Assembly: GCA_025331565.1 (NCBI GenBank)
Contig: JAFREQ010000156.1
Location: 124,001 to 188,000, forward strand
DNA length: 64,000 nt
Reading direction: 5' to 3'
Origin: Holacanthus passer
Taxonomy: Eukaryota; Chordata; Actinopteri; Pomacanthidae
Shown here: one piece after another, positions 42,501-53,502 of the stretch
Numbering within the stretch: position 1 is the stretch's first letter
Layout: each line of letters starts with the position of its first letter
Made by a program: the position numbers and the translations under genes
The notes under the pieces: model-generated
Told to the model about the DNA's origin: nothing
Database searches by the model: none
Seen by the model: only the letters and a program-made list of their open reading frames with translations

Positions 42501-44892
42501 CTCCCCGAGTTCCTCATCTGGGTAAGAACTGACGAGTCATTATCATCTGACTGGCTCATTAGTTGACTGATCTGTCTGTGTTGATGTACTGATAATGTAC
42601 TGATGATGTCCATTAGGACCTGTTTGGGAGGCGGGACTTCCTGCCTCAGAGTCAAATGATCGAATGGTTTGCAGAACACGTGTGTGCGAAGCAGCTGCTC
42701 AGTGAGTTGTGTGGAAATTTGTTCTTCGTCCTCTGTGGCTTCGACGAGAAAAACCTCAACATGGTTGGTTAAAGACACACGCATCACTCACTCAATGATA
42801 ACCACTGCTTCTTCTTATTAACCCTTATATTTTAACAATGGAATATTTGTGTGTCACATGTTCTGGGGTTTCAAACAGGGAAGTTATTTATGTAAAAATC
42901 TTAACTTTAGGTTTTATGTTGACCCAAATGATCTCAACTCAAGGTCCACTCACTAGCTTTCTGGAGCATTTGGCCACATCTTGAAGCAGTTATCAGTCCA
43001 ACCAGCTGGCGTTCAGTATATAGTTTCATGTTATCTCTATTTGCTGATGGAGACCATGAGATGTGGTCAAAAGCTCAGGTACAGGTAGTGTTTGTCACAA
43101 ACAGCAGAAACTGACTTGAGTTTTTTTCCAGACTCGGACTCCAGTCTACACCACACACTGTCCTGCTGGGACCTCAGTCCAGAACATGATCCACTGGGCT
43201 CAGGTAACACACACACGCACACACACATCTGTCTGTCTGTTCTATATTTGTGAGGACGAACATCATGCATTCCCTAACCTCTAACCTGAACCTTGAAGAG
43301 CAACTTGAACATGCCCCCTTCACAAATTCATAAAATGCATCAGTCATGGAAATGAATGTATGAAGTTTTATGAGGATGCTCATAATAACAAACTACAGGA
43401 CATGACATCATAAAGCATCTCACTCTGCCCACCTAAACCTCAGACCTATGATAAAAGAAGAAGTGATAAAGTTTGATCTGAGTTGTTGTTGCTGTTTTCA
43501 GGCAGTTCATGGAAGGAAGCTGATGGCCTTTGACTTTGGAGCTGCAGGGAACATGAAACACTACAACCAGGTTAGACTCTGATCAGAGTCCACACCACCT
43601 GAGACCTGAGTCCAGTCCCTTTAAGTACAGTTATCAGTTTTTAGAGATGAAGTCCTGTGGGTTCACTTAGTCCACTATGAAGGAACAGAAACACTGAAAC
43701 TATGTGAAATACTAACATTCTGCCTCCTACACACTCAGTCAGTCTGTAGTGCATCCTGAGTAGTACATCAGTGATGAAGTATGTCATTACCAGCAGACTG
43801 AAGTACACTGAAGTACACTCAAACAAGACAGTCATGTGATGAAGCCACATGACATCCGGACATTTCTCGTGTACACAAGAGTTGGAACAGGCTTCATATT
43901 GAAATTCATAATGACATTGTCTGACTGTAGCCACTCATTCTGTTTACTTTCTGTCTGTCTCTCTGTCCTCTATGTGTCCTGTCCTCAGTCTACCCCCCCT
44001 CAGTACCGCGTCCAGGACATGAAGGTTCCCACCGCTCTGTTCTCAGGGGGTCAGGATACATTGGCGGACCCCAAAGACATGGCTGTCCTCCTCACTCAGG
44101 TGAGTCCTCTGATCCAATGAGGTCAGAGGTCACAGGTGACAACATTAAGTCAGAACCAGAACCAGTAAACACACGTCTCCACAATTCAGTCACTTTGATG
44201 ACAGCAGCATCTGGTCGATGTCAGCTCTGAACCAGCTGATCAGTGTTGAAGGGTTGATGGAAAGTTCTGTCTCTTAGAAAGCCTGTTGACGTCCCTCTAG
44301 GATGGAGAGAGTTGTCCCTGTGGTGATGGTTGGATGTAAACACCGACCAAACAGAAGGAGACAAACTCATGGGGGAGTAGAAAGGTTTATAGTTGATGAA
44401 AACTAATTCCAGGTCAGAACAGTGCTGCAGGATCACTGTCAGTATGAAAAGAGATTCCTCCACCTTTCAGAAAGTCTGTGTCTCAGTCTGCTCCGAAGAG
44501 TTGAAACCTGCTGCAGCTCAGAGTCCAGCATCGAGCCACAGCCACATCTCGGTGAACTTTAGTTACATCTTCATCACAACTTCATTGATGAATGTTATGA
44601 TTATGATGAAGATCTTGCTTATACTGTCAGAATTATGAAGTGTAGAGGTTAGGAGACAATATGAATTCTAAAAAGATTCCAGAAAGTAATTCATCAATAG
44701 TCATTACAACTATCAAAGAAGGCCTGTCTGACTCTCTGTCTGTCTGTCTCTCTCTCTATCTGTCTGCAGGTGTCAAACCTGATCTATCATCAGCACATTG
44801 AACACTGGGAACATTTGGATTTTATTTGGGGTCTGGATGCTCCTAAATTGATGTTTCCCTCCATCCTGAAGCTGCTGCAGGAACACCACTAG
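39527..44892 (+). CDS. Acid lipase family protein (lysosomal acid / gastric lipase type)
   Basis: Ten coding exons: 39527-39679, 41124-41235, 41810-42008, 42124-42233, 42385-42521, 42617-42763, 43132-43203, 43502-43570, 43989-44099, 44770-44892. All are GT-AG and in phase, giving 410 residues (human LIPA 399). The family hydrolyses triacylglycerols or cholesteryl esters at acid pH, in lysosomes (LIPA) or as a secreted digestive enzyme (LIPF). Visible: signal peptide MMLCVVVCVLMLSGLIHAG, oxyanion segment FLQHGLL (95-101), NSRGNTWSRKHKTL, nucleophile elbow GHSQG (Ser186), acid in SGGQD (Asp356), and His385 in HWEHLDFIWGLDAP. The triad is complete. The start is the first of two adjacent Met codons. 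Human has several lipases in this place; the C-terminus looks closer to LIPA and the position is that of the LIPF cluster, so no symbol is given. Confidence 0.95.
39935..40950 (-). mobile_element. Decayed non-LTR retrotransposon (endonuclease part)
   Basis: Minus-strand frames carry a stretch DELLLLNKHGP near 40810-40840, then SPLIVVGDFN (the catalytic GDFN block of AP-endonuclease domains) near 40475, then NNKPWLTAKLWQLRQAEEE near 40145, the usual linker before the RT. The frames are broken by stops and shifts, and no RT domain follows. It lies in the first coding intron of the lipase, antisense to it. The family looks like one common in teleosts; the exact clade is not assigned. Confidence 0.75.
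41091..41118. repeat. (TG)n microsatellite at the lipase exon 2 acceptor
   Basis: A TG run passes directly into TTTAG and the exon that begins at 41124. Confidence 0.9.
44220..44560 (-). mobile_element. Second decayed non-LTR endonuclease fragment
   Basis: The minus-strand frame has CSDLELVFINYKPFYSP, then a VFTSNHHHRDN stretch, which fits the endonuclease segment found at 40550-40760. At the DNA level 'GGATGTAAACACCGACCA' here and GGATGTAAACACTGACCA there are near-identical. It lies in the last intron of the lipase gene. Confidence 0.55.
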
Positions 44893-45589
44893 AGGGCGCC
44901 ACACTGACCAGGTGTGCATGTGTGTGAGGGAGAGAGAGAGACAGGGGAGATACTGTGACCATGTACACACCTGTACTACAGTTCGGGTACTACAGTACTA
45001 GTATTACATGTGAGGTGGACCGACGTGTGTTCTATAAGTTTTAATGAGAAAAATGAACAAGTGCATTTTATGACTAAGACCAGCACCCTGTATATGTGTG
45101 TGTTTTAAATTTGAATGTCGTCAGTGTGAAAACAATTTGTACCCACCAGCTCCATCACACTGTTACATTGAGGCTTCAGCCACTGAAAAGCTGCTGTAGT
45201 TTCACTTTTTATTCTGAGTTTAAACTGTTTCAATCTGGTGAAGCTTTCAAACATCAGCATGTTGGAATTATCATTGATGGCATGTTCACAATCAATTATT
45301 CACTTTGGACTCTTCATACATCAACATTATATCACAGTCACAAATGAACAGAGAGGAAGAGAAACTGCTGTTTAAATGTTTAAACTCTTAGTCTGTACTA
45401 TAAACTGCTGCTGGACACAGGAACAAACCTGGAATCTGTGAAACGTGAGAAACCTGTTCAAACATTTCTGATGAACTTCACCAAACGTCCATGTGACCGG
45501 CTGAAAGTGTCACATTTTTATTTCAGTGTTTTATCATGTGTGAAGAAATACTTTTCTGAATACAAAACATTTTTTGAAGTAATATTCTG

Positions 45590-45595
45590 AATAAA
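45590..45595 (+). terminator. Candidate poly(A) signal of the lipase gene
   Basis: AATAAA in TTCTGAATAAAACCTGTGTG, about 700 bp after the stop and followed by a TG-rich stretch, as expected for a downstream element. Confidence 0.5.
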
Positions 45596-46977
45596 ACCTG
45601 TGTGTTGCATCATATTTATATATACAGCTCTGCTCCATGGTCTTTAAATGCTCTCTCACACACCAGTCTAGAATGTTCTCCTTCAACTTGTACTTAATGG
45701 TATTCTTATTGTGAAAATGTGAGAGCTGATCTGACTTTGTGCAGAGAGAAGTTGAAAATTTTCTCATTCACTTCAATACAGTCAGTTCTATCATAGCAGC
45801 ATCTGGTGGCCATTAGAGGAACTGCAGCCAGACACACGTCATCTCCAAGTTAGCTACATTAGCAGCGTGGCTAAAGAACTCTCCTAACGCTAATGTGCTC
45901 ATATTTGCATCATGAACACTGATAAGGTTTTAAAAAATTAATGTATGTGTTCAGTATTAGTCAATTAGTTAAAGGACCTGTCAATCAATTTAAGAGGGGC
46001 CGCAGCATCCGATCATGTTGCTTGAATTGTGGTGGGTGGGGTTAAGCTTTTATTTACATTTGGATTAACTGTGGCTTTAAAATAATCTGTGACACTTTTT
46101 CTGAACCAGTCAATTAAACTAATGAATCAAAAACACTGTTTTTTATTAATAACCACATTCATTCAGTTCTGAAATAAACAAAAGTTTTATTTGAAATTTA
46201 TCAGATCAGTTTGTACGTTACATTCTTATCCAAACAGTTCAGCTGTGATTGTAGCTTCTATTGATCTTCATTCATTTTCTGAGATATTCTCTTTGGTTTC
46301 ATCATAAATCATTTAACGTATTATTGTCTTTCACATGAAAATCAAGCTCATGTCTGTGTTTTTGGGTCATCACCTCTTTACATTTCTGTTTACAGTCAGA
46401 CTTGAGTTGTTTAAGGTCGACTTTTCTCTCTCTTTTGACTTGTTTTAGATCATAAACCTTTTCTTTAAAGTGTCACTACAGTATTTATATACAAATGTAG
46501 TAAAATTTTGTGTCTGGATGTTTTTTCTGCTGTTTGGAACCAAACTCAGAGAGAAATGGATTCATTTGCAGGTAAAAAACAGAATTCACTTAGCCCATAA
46601 AAAAAACTCTCTTCTCTTTATCTCTTCTTGTCTCCGAATGTGCTGAAGCAGCTCAGCATGTCGGATGAAGTAGATGCTCTTGTGTGATTGAATGCAATTA
46701 TTGGAAATTGTTTTACATAAAAGCGGCAGTTAAAAAAGGTATTATTATGTAAATGAGTTGCAACAGAAATGTCCTGTAACAGTAAACCATCTCCATCTTC
46801 CCAAGTGTTTTCTGTCAATAACTGAGCCCTGAAAACTTTTGTTAAAGCAAGAGAAAAAAACGCTCAATGTCATAACATTTCATCCTTTCAAAAAAAAACA
46901 TTAATTTGCAGCAGTTACTTGAAATTTTCCACCAAATTTTATAGTTTTTTCAGATAAAATTCTTATGACCAAATATA

Positions 46978-47045
46978 ATATAATAATATATATATATATA
47001 TATATATAATATATATATAATATATAATATAATAATATAATAAAG
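46978..47045. repeat. (AT)n-rich simple repeat
   Basis: Alternating AT with ATAAT interruptions; self-complementary. Confidence 0.85.
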
Positions 47046-47224
47046 ACTTTGGTAAAGAACAACAGCTGCTGCAAAAGATTCCTGGACTTTCCTGTTTTTA
47101 GACAATTTTAGGACCAACAAAATTAAAGCACTTTTTTCCATCATAAATGCTTTTTAAAACACTGAGGACAAGAACTCAGAGATGATTTGCTCACTCGTTA
47201 TAAGAACATGAGGTTCCTTGTATG

Positions 47225-47443
47225 TCCTCCTGTCTGTCTGTCTGTCCTCCTGTCTGTCTGTCTGTCCTCCTGCCTGTCCGTCTGTCTGTCTGTCTGTCTG
47301 TCCTCCTGCCTGTCTGTCTGTCCTCCTGTCTGTCTGTCCTCCTCCTGTCTGTCCGTCCTCCTGTGTGTCCTTCTGTCTGTCTGTCTGTCCGTCCGTCTAT
47401 ACGGCTGTCCGTCTGTCTGTCCTTCTGTCTGTCTGTCTGTCTG
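47225..47443. repeat. (CTGT)n/CCTCCTGT repeat reaching the ankrd22 stop codon
   Basis: TCTG tetranucleotides interrupted by CCTCC. On the ankrd22 strand the transcript reads TGA, then CAGACAGACAG, so the proximal 3'UTR is the repeat itself. Confidence 0.9.
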
Positions 47444-48805
47444 TCAGTGTGTCTTCTTCAGCATGTTGATGATCTTCTTGAACTTCAGTCTGGTGGCGAT
47501 GTCCAGCGCCGTTTCTCCGTCCTGTAGAAGAAGAAGAAGAAGAAGAAGAATATACGTCAGGATTCAGAGTCTCATCAAGTGCCAGGAAGTTTTGTATGAT
47601 TTTGCGTCATGTGTTTTTGTACGTGCATTGTTTTGGATGTTGATGTTGGCGTTTTTTTCCAGCAGCAGAGGAACCAGACGATGACTTTTCTTCTGACAGA
47701 CGTAGTGAAGAGCCGTGTTTCCCTTCTGCACAAAAAACACATGTACCACTGAAAACACGACGTCCAATCACTGTGGACACTAGAGGAGGCAAATCCTGAT
47801 TACACCTACAGTATATATTTTTACTTCAGGAAAATTTTGAATGCAGGACTTTTACTTGTAACAGAGTATTTCTACTTTTATTGAAGTAAAAGATCTGAGT
47901 ATTTCTTCCAGCACCACTGACAGATGTGGAAGCAGTGATAAGAGCTGACGTGGACATGACTCTGCATCAAAGGGTCACAAAGTCAGTCAAGGTCAAAAAT
48001 TCATCGAAGGTTGGACTGGATGGACTCACTGTCATAGAGGAACCACGTGTCCACATTTTTCAGTTCTATCAGTAAGTCAAACTGGATGTTAAATATTCTA
48101 CTGGTATCAGCTCCTGCAGCATCTTCTTCAATAAAACACAAACAGCTGATCAATAGAGACCCGTATGTCGTCATTATCCTCCCATAGTGGCCATTTGTTT
48201 GATTTGTTAAAATTGTAAATACTTTTTTCAGCTTGTGTATACTTTTTACTATTTAACTTGTCTATCTCTTTCCTGCTGTACAATGTAAATTTCCCCACTG
48301 TGGGACGAATAAAGGTTTATCTTATAAAAATCACTTCCTGTTAGCTTCATATTCAGGAGTCGTATTATAAAAGATTAATAGTTTCTTCTGTCTGTCTGTG
48401 TCAACAGAGACTCGTCCATCTCTGGACTGACACGAATGTTGGAAGTGTTTTATCTCCTCAGTCTGAGACTCACTGAGAGCTGCTCAGTAATGAGCTTCAA
48501 CATGTCAGAGTTTTGTAGAAAAACAAAAAAATGAACGTTTCTGTTCATTTTTCTGTTTTATCTGTCAACAAAACAATCTAGTAATATCAGTTTTCTTAAC
48601 CTGTGAAAATTTTTAAAAGCTACATAAGAACCAGTTTGAACTAAAACTAAATTGAGTCAACAGCATGAAGCCGTTTGAACTGATGAGCAGCTGCTGAACA
48701 TTATGATGGAAACTACAGACAAACTCACATAGTCGACAGCATCGATGTTCACGTCACTGCTCAGCACCGACTGCAGCAAGACCACGTTCTGCCTCTGCTT
48801 CTGCA

Positions 48806-48836
<31 letters not shown>

Positions 48837-49925
48837 GCTAACAAACTGTGGAGACTAATGCAAGTGAACAGGTTTGCTAACTGACAAGCATCATTTTCTG
48901 ATACTGAAAGAAAAGGCGAACAAAGCATCAGAGGGAGTCGACAGAACAGCAAACGAGCACGTTAGCAGTTCACAGCGTTAATTTCACTTCCTGCTACTCT
49001 GATTAAAAGACTCTATTTTATATTATTGATTGACTGAAACAGATCAGGAATTGATCAGGACCCATCAGAGGTTTGTGATCGTCGTACCAGCAGGAAGTAC
49101 CCGAGCAGCAGGATGGGCATCAGGATGGAGATCATGAGATAATCCAGCATGGACAAAGTCCTCCTGGACACGTAGTGAAGACACGTCCTCTGCTTCTGAG
49201 ACAAAGACGACATAGACACATGAGCGACCGCAGGTGACACAAACACGATGTCATCGGCAGGTAAAAGCACCTTATTGCTCAGGTGGACAACGGCCCCGTT
49301 CTCCAGCAGGTACCGGACCACCTTCAGGTTGCCACGGCGACAGGCTGCGATGAGAGGCGTGTCCCCGGTTTGGTCCTCCTGGATGTTCAGGTGAGTCGGA
49401 TCTTTTCTCAGGAGGTGGTACAGCTGATGGACATCTCCATCATACGCTGACTGACAGGCCGGCTGAGGAGGAGAAGGAGAGAGAGGAGGAAGAGAGAGGA
49501 GGAGAGGAAGAGAGAGAAGAGGAGGAGAGAGAGGAGGAGAGAGAGGAGGAGAGGAGGAGAGAGAGGAGGAGAGGAAGAGAGAGAAGAGGAGGAGAGAGGA
49601 GGAGAGAGAGGAGGAGAGGGAGGGAGAGGGAGATGTAAAGAAAACAGTCAGGGGCCCGTGTTCACTATGTGTTAAATGGTTCATTGTGACTGATTGTTTT
49701 TATTGAAGATTCATTTCTGACCACGTTAGTTTTTCATCATTCTGACAAATAAAACTTTGTTTGTCTGCTTCTGTTGAATCAAACTGTGTTGAGCCTTCAG
49801 GGCCTCCGTACGTTTGACTGTTACAGGTTTTCTTCTGTTTTCTTCTTTTGACAAGTTTCAATGAGTTCTTCTCTGAATTTACTTTATTTGTATTTATCAT
49901 CATTGACAGTAAAGTGAGTCACATT

Positions 49926-49959
<34 letters not shown>

Positions 49960-51880
49960 GATCAGTTCTTCTCCTGAATAAAAACCAGTTTGCTCAGTTT
50001 CTCACACATGAAGCTTCAGTGAAACAAACTTTGCTCTTCAGTTTGTTTCTGCTTGAATTCAAACATTGTCTTGTTCATGAAAAAGACAGAAAAACATTTT
50101 CACGTTGAATCAATTGAAACATTTTCAGAGTCCAGATGTTTGAAATACTTCAGATAGTTTGGATCATTTTTCTCTGCACGTTTCCTCCTGATGGTTTCCA
50201 GCTGATACTGAAGCTGCAGTTCGGCTGCTGATCGCAAAAAAACTATGAGAGGACATAGAGACACCAGGACACACCGGGCCCCTGGACACACCAAGCCCCA
50301 GGAGACACCAGGCCCCAGGACACACCGGGCACCCGGACACACCAGACCCCAGGAGACACCGGGCCCCTGGACACACCGCGCCCCAGGACACACCAGACCC
50401 CAGGACACACCGGGCCCCAGGACACACCGGGCCCCAGGACACACCAGACCCCAGGAGACACCGGGCACCCGGACACAACAGGCCCCAGGAGACACCAGAC
50501 CCCAGGAGACACCGGGCACCCGGACACAACAGGCCTCTGGACACAGAGACACCTGGACACAGTGGCCCTGTCCAGCAGGTGAAACAGCTGTTGTGGTCGT
50601 TGTCCGTTGAGGACGTTGTCCGTTGAGGACGTTGTCTGGACGTGCAGACAAACTGTCACTGCATCACTTTAATCCTCAGAAATCAGCAAACTACAAACTA
50701 CATGAACTTCCTGTTGTGTTCAGGACACCTGTGCGCACCTGGAGGATGAAGAGCTAATTTGCTGTTTGAATGACAGATCGTGAATCGATGACATCATCTT
50801 TCAGTGTTTTACTGATTTATCAATGAAGTAATTCAGCTGATTAGTTTGACGTTTCTGTGATATGAGATTTCATTTATTTAAACCCTGTCACATGTTCAGA
50901 TGGCTGAAAACTCTCACAGACGTATTGGAGACGACTAAAATCCTTATTTTTAATAAAATTTCAGTTTCTTCAAATCTACATTAGAAGCACTTTGTTTTGC
51001 TGATGATGCTAACAACGCTAACGATACTAACAGAGCTGAGATTCCAGGAGGTGACTGAAGGAGGAAACATGTAAAATCATTTCACGGTTCCAGATTTTCT
51101 GTTGTTCCTCTGACTGATTTGACTGATGTGAATGTGTCTGTAACAGTCTGAATGTGTCTGTAATAGTTTGCAGGTTTGTTCTGTTGCTTGGAGCAAAGCA
51201 ACATTGTGAAGGTGTCACTTTGGGCTCTGGATCATTGTGACCACATTTCTCACTGTTTTCAATAATCGATCGATCGATGGAGAAAATAATCAGCAGATGA
51301 ATCCAGAATGAAAAGAATCATTAGTTTCAGTCCTGAACAAAATAGTTGAAAATGAGCTCCAACAGGAAAAATGCTGCTTTTACATGAATGAGGAGGAAAA
51401 TCCTGTGACGACAGAAGATGGAACAGAAGAACAGACACAGACAGTTTGATGCTCTGAACACTTTCAGGACATTTGACTGATGAGACTCACAGACTGTTAC
51501 TGAAGGAACATTAATGCAGGACTTTTACTAGTAACAAAGTATTTTAATTTTGTAGTATTAGTACTTTTACTGCAGAAAAGTATCTGAATACTTCACCACT
51601 GATTAAAAATACTTCGTTACTTTCCATCACCTCTCATAGAACGTTTTTATTTCATTCATAAAATGTTTTGTCGCTATGATGAATAACATGCTTATATATG
51701 GGCCTGTGTTGTGTGTTTGTGTCTCTCAGGTGAGTCCGGATTGTCACACCTGCGACACTAACCGGAAGTGAAATTGATGAAAAGAAATATAATCAGGTAA
51801 TTTGATATGAAAAGACTGAATGAAGGTTAAAGACAGAAACAGAAAGTTTGTCTTCTTACCTCCGAGTAAACGATCCCCAT
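47444..51880 (-). CDS. ankrd22: ankrd22: ankyrin repeat domain protein 22
   Basis: Minus-strand coding exons, 5' to 3': 51880-51860, 49462-49271, 49195-49088, 48806-48729, 47725-47627, 47521-47444. They give 191 residues, exactly the human length. It is a small membrane protein with ankyrin repeats; human work places it at lipid rafts and mitochondria, but its biochemical role is not settled. Visible: N-terminal MGIVYSE with Gly2 in a myristoylation context, ankyrin units GDTPLIAACRRGNLKVVRYL (about 40-59) and KGNTALHYV (about 134-142), and a hydrophobic hairpin LDYLMISILMPILLLGYFLL (about 88-107). Every junction is GT-AG except the donor of the fifth exon, which must be AAT|GCACGT to keep the frame DGETALDIATRLKF. 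It converges on the lipase and diverges from stambpl1. Confidence 0.95.
47527..47551. repeat. ankrd22: (GAA)n microsatellite at the ankrd22 last-exon acceptor
   Basis: On the gene's strand it is (TTC)n followed by TACAG, serving as the polypyrimidine tract of the last exon. Confidence 0.85.
47840..47918. repeat. 'GTGGTGGAAAGTAAC' family fragment
   Basis: 'GCAGGACTTTTACTTGTAAC' and GAGTATTTCTACTTTTATTG match 51505-51640 in order. Confidence 0.5.
48286..48328 (+). repeat. Non-LTR-type 3' tail
   Basis: AAATTTCCCCACTGTGGGAC followed by GAATAAAGGTTTATCTTAT; identical in core to 34556. Confidence 0.7.
48811..48836. repeat. ankrd22: (CA)n microsatellite at an ankrd22 acceptor
   Basis: Sense-strand (TG)n ends directly in CAG before the exon starting at 48806. 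Confidence 0.9.
49464..49632. repeat. ankrd22: GGA/GA purine tract at the ankrd22 exon 2 acceptor
   Basis: About 165 bp of GAGGAGAGAGAGGAGG-type DNA. On the gene's strand it is pure pyrimidine and ends in CTCCTCAG before the exon at 49462. The long open frame extending the exon through it is not coding. Confidence 0.9.
49926..49958. repeat. (CA)n microsatellite
   Basis: CA run in ankrd22 intron 1. Confidence 0.9.
50108..50236 (-). other. Coding-like segment of unknown identity in ankrd22 intron 1
   Basis: After a possible acceptor (GATCAGCAG) the minus strand encodes 42-43 codons: AELQLQYQLETIRRKRAEKN, then DPNYLKYFKHLDSEN, then VSIDST and a TGA. Composition and codon choice look protein-coding, rich in charged and helical residues. 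No upstream partner exon was found: the 17-bp minisatellite follows at once. It could be an alternative 3' exon, part of an unrecognised gene, or chance. I do not recognise the protein. Confidence 0.3.
50252..50570. repeat. 17-bp GC-rich minisatellite
   Basis: About 18 copies of a 17-bp unit like GGACACACCGGGCCCCA, with variants (GGAGACACC; GGGCACCC; AGACCCCA). It is open in several frames on both strands (up to 183 codons), which is expected of a tandem array and not evidence for a gene. Confidence 0.9.
51210..51345 (-). repeat. Interspersed repeat, 'ATAATCGATTA' family (copy 3)
   Basis: 'TTTGGGCTCTGGATCATTGT', ATAATCGATCGATCGATGG and GAGAAAATAATCAGCAGATG follow the order known for this repeat. 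Confidence 0.55.
51505..51640. repeat. 'GTGGTGGAAAGTAAC' family fragment
   Basis: 'GCAGGACTTTTACTAGTAAC', 'AGTACTTTTACTGCAG' and 'GTTACTTTCCATCACC'; matches 47840 and the right end of 57764-58365. Confidence 0.55.
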
Positions 51881-53502
51881 GTCGGCCGAACACACCTGAA
51901 CACGTCAAGACAGAGACACCGGCAGCAGCATCACTTCCGCTCCGATATTTCAAAAATAAACCCTCTGACCAACAGAATCACGTTTTTGAATAAATTCATT
52001 TTTCTAAACATTGAGTTTTATTTTTCCAAAAAAAGTTTAACATTTTTGGGCTGCGTTTGTTCAGTATCTTATATTAATTATTTTGTCTTTAATGAAAGTT
52101 TAAATAAAATATGAATCAGATCTTTTCGATCTTGTTTTTTTTATTGAATTAAGTTACATTTCCAAAATAAAAAGCACATTCATATGACTCATTTTTCCAG
52201 AAGTCGGTGGTTTCCTGTTAAAGAGCCTTTTAATATTGGAAATATAAACAAGAGTTTTCAGTATGGAATATTAAATAAATACACATTTCCCTGGAATAGT
52301 AAAAAATAATAATAAATGAATAGAAAAATAAATTGTAACCTGGCTGCCTTTTTGATTAAAAATAACTTAAAAATTATCATTAAAAGAGACTTTTCACACA
52401 TTTAAACACATTCTTAATAATTATTGTTTCATGTAACATCAGAAAAAATTATATCACATGGAAGTGATAATTGTTATCTACTTTTATTTTGTAGTTTGTA
52501 TTTCCTGTTCATATCTCACTCTCTGTCACTTGACTGATTTTCAGTTCAAACATGCAGAAAAAGAGAAATAATCTTGAAACTGTTTATTTTCATGTTTCAT
52601 AGATTCAAACGGTTTCTGTTCAATCAGCTGATCAATCAATCAATTGATCTTTAAATCTATTTTTAAAAACCAGTTTGCTGAACTGGGACAAGTTGACACA
52701 AGCTGCTGAGAACAGGAAGTGCGTCAGAAAACAAGTTAGAACAAAATATGAAGATGGGAAGCGACACAATCATCCAGATACATGTTTTATATATGATGTC
52801 ATTTCATAAAAATGAATAAAAAGAAATAAAATATAATTCACAAAATAATGTTGCGTGATCAGGATTAGGAGGGAATGAAAAAACGGACAACTTGTGATGT
52901 AGGTTAGAAACCAGCAGAGGGAGACAGAGAGCAGTTAAACCAGCAGGTGACCAGTTAAACCTGATTCATTTCTCTAAATTAGAAGATGAATCTGAACTTG
53001 AGTCCAGAATCTGAGGACACTGGACAAGATATTGATATCAGAAGTGCCGGTTTCTGTTTGTTGACCAGTCACATTTGAGCGGTGTTTGGTTGCTGCAGGT
53101 TAACAGTCCGTGTGGAAACATCAGAATTATTATTATTAGTAGTAGTAGTAGTATCAGTATTAGATTTAGTATTTTGTAAAGGAAACATCCCGGATCAGAC
53201 CTCAGTTTGGTTTCAAGAAAATGTGTCAGAGTGAGAAATCAAATGATTTGCTGCTCTCTTTGGTGGCAGTGGTGCGCATGCGCAGAGCCGACACCCACCC
53301 AGTAAAAGCGGGAGAAGTGAGTCATCTCCAAATATTTAGGATCTTTGAGCTCCACCATCTCTGCCATCAGCCGTTTGTTGCCGGAGCTTTCAGCCATTTT
53401 ATCGGTGGCTTCATTCGCGACCGTTTCTGCCTCAGTTGAGGTTCGACCCGGGGCCGTTTGAGGTCCTCAGACCGAGTCCAGATTCGGTCACGTGAGCCAC
53501 TG
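51881..53502. other. ankrd22-stambpl1 divergent interval
   Basis: AT-rich, with no exon seen. The left end is the ankrd22 promoter side. The CpG-rich right end (from about 53260) contains 'GGTCACGTGAGCC' (53486-53498), an E-box in a CLEAR-like context, just before the probable stambpl1 first exon. Confidence 0.45.

Larger units (their letters stand above)
44893..47443. other. Convergent 3' interval between the lipase and ankrd22
   Basis: No exon seen. The lipase 3'UTR probably runs to the AATAAA at 45590-45595. Minus-strand AATAAA-type signals (TTTATT on the plus strand), such as near 46190, could serve ankrd22. An AT run (46978-47045) and the CTGT repeats (47225-47443) fill the right side. 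Confidence 0.5.

Noticed and set aside
47187..47684. Cys/Leu/Ser-rich open frame of 165 codons
   Set aside because: CTGT repeat translated in frame; the true content is the ankrd22 3' end on the opposite strand.
50100..50651. Open frames of 183, 138, 126 and 121 codons over the GC-rich array
   Set aside because: 17-bp minisatellite. Only the 50108-50236 end lies outside the array and was kept as a separate observation.
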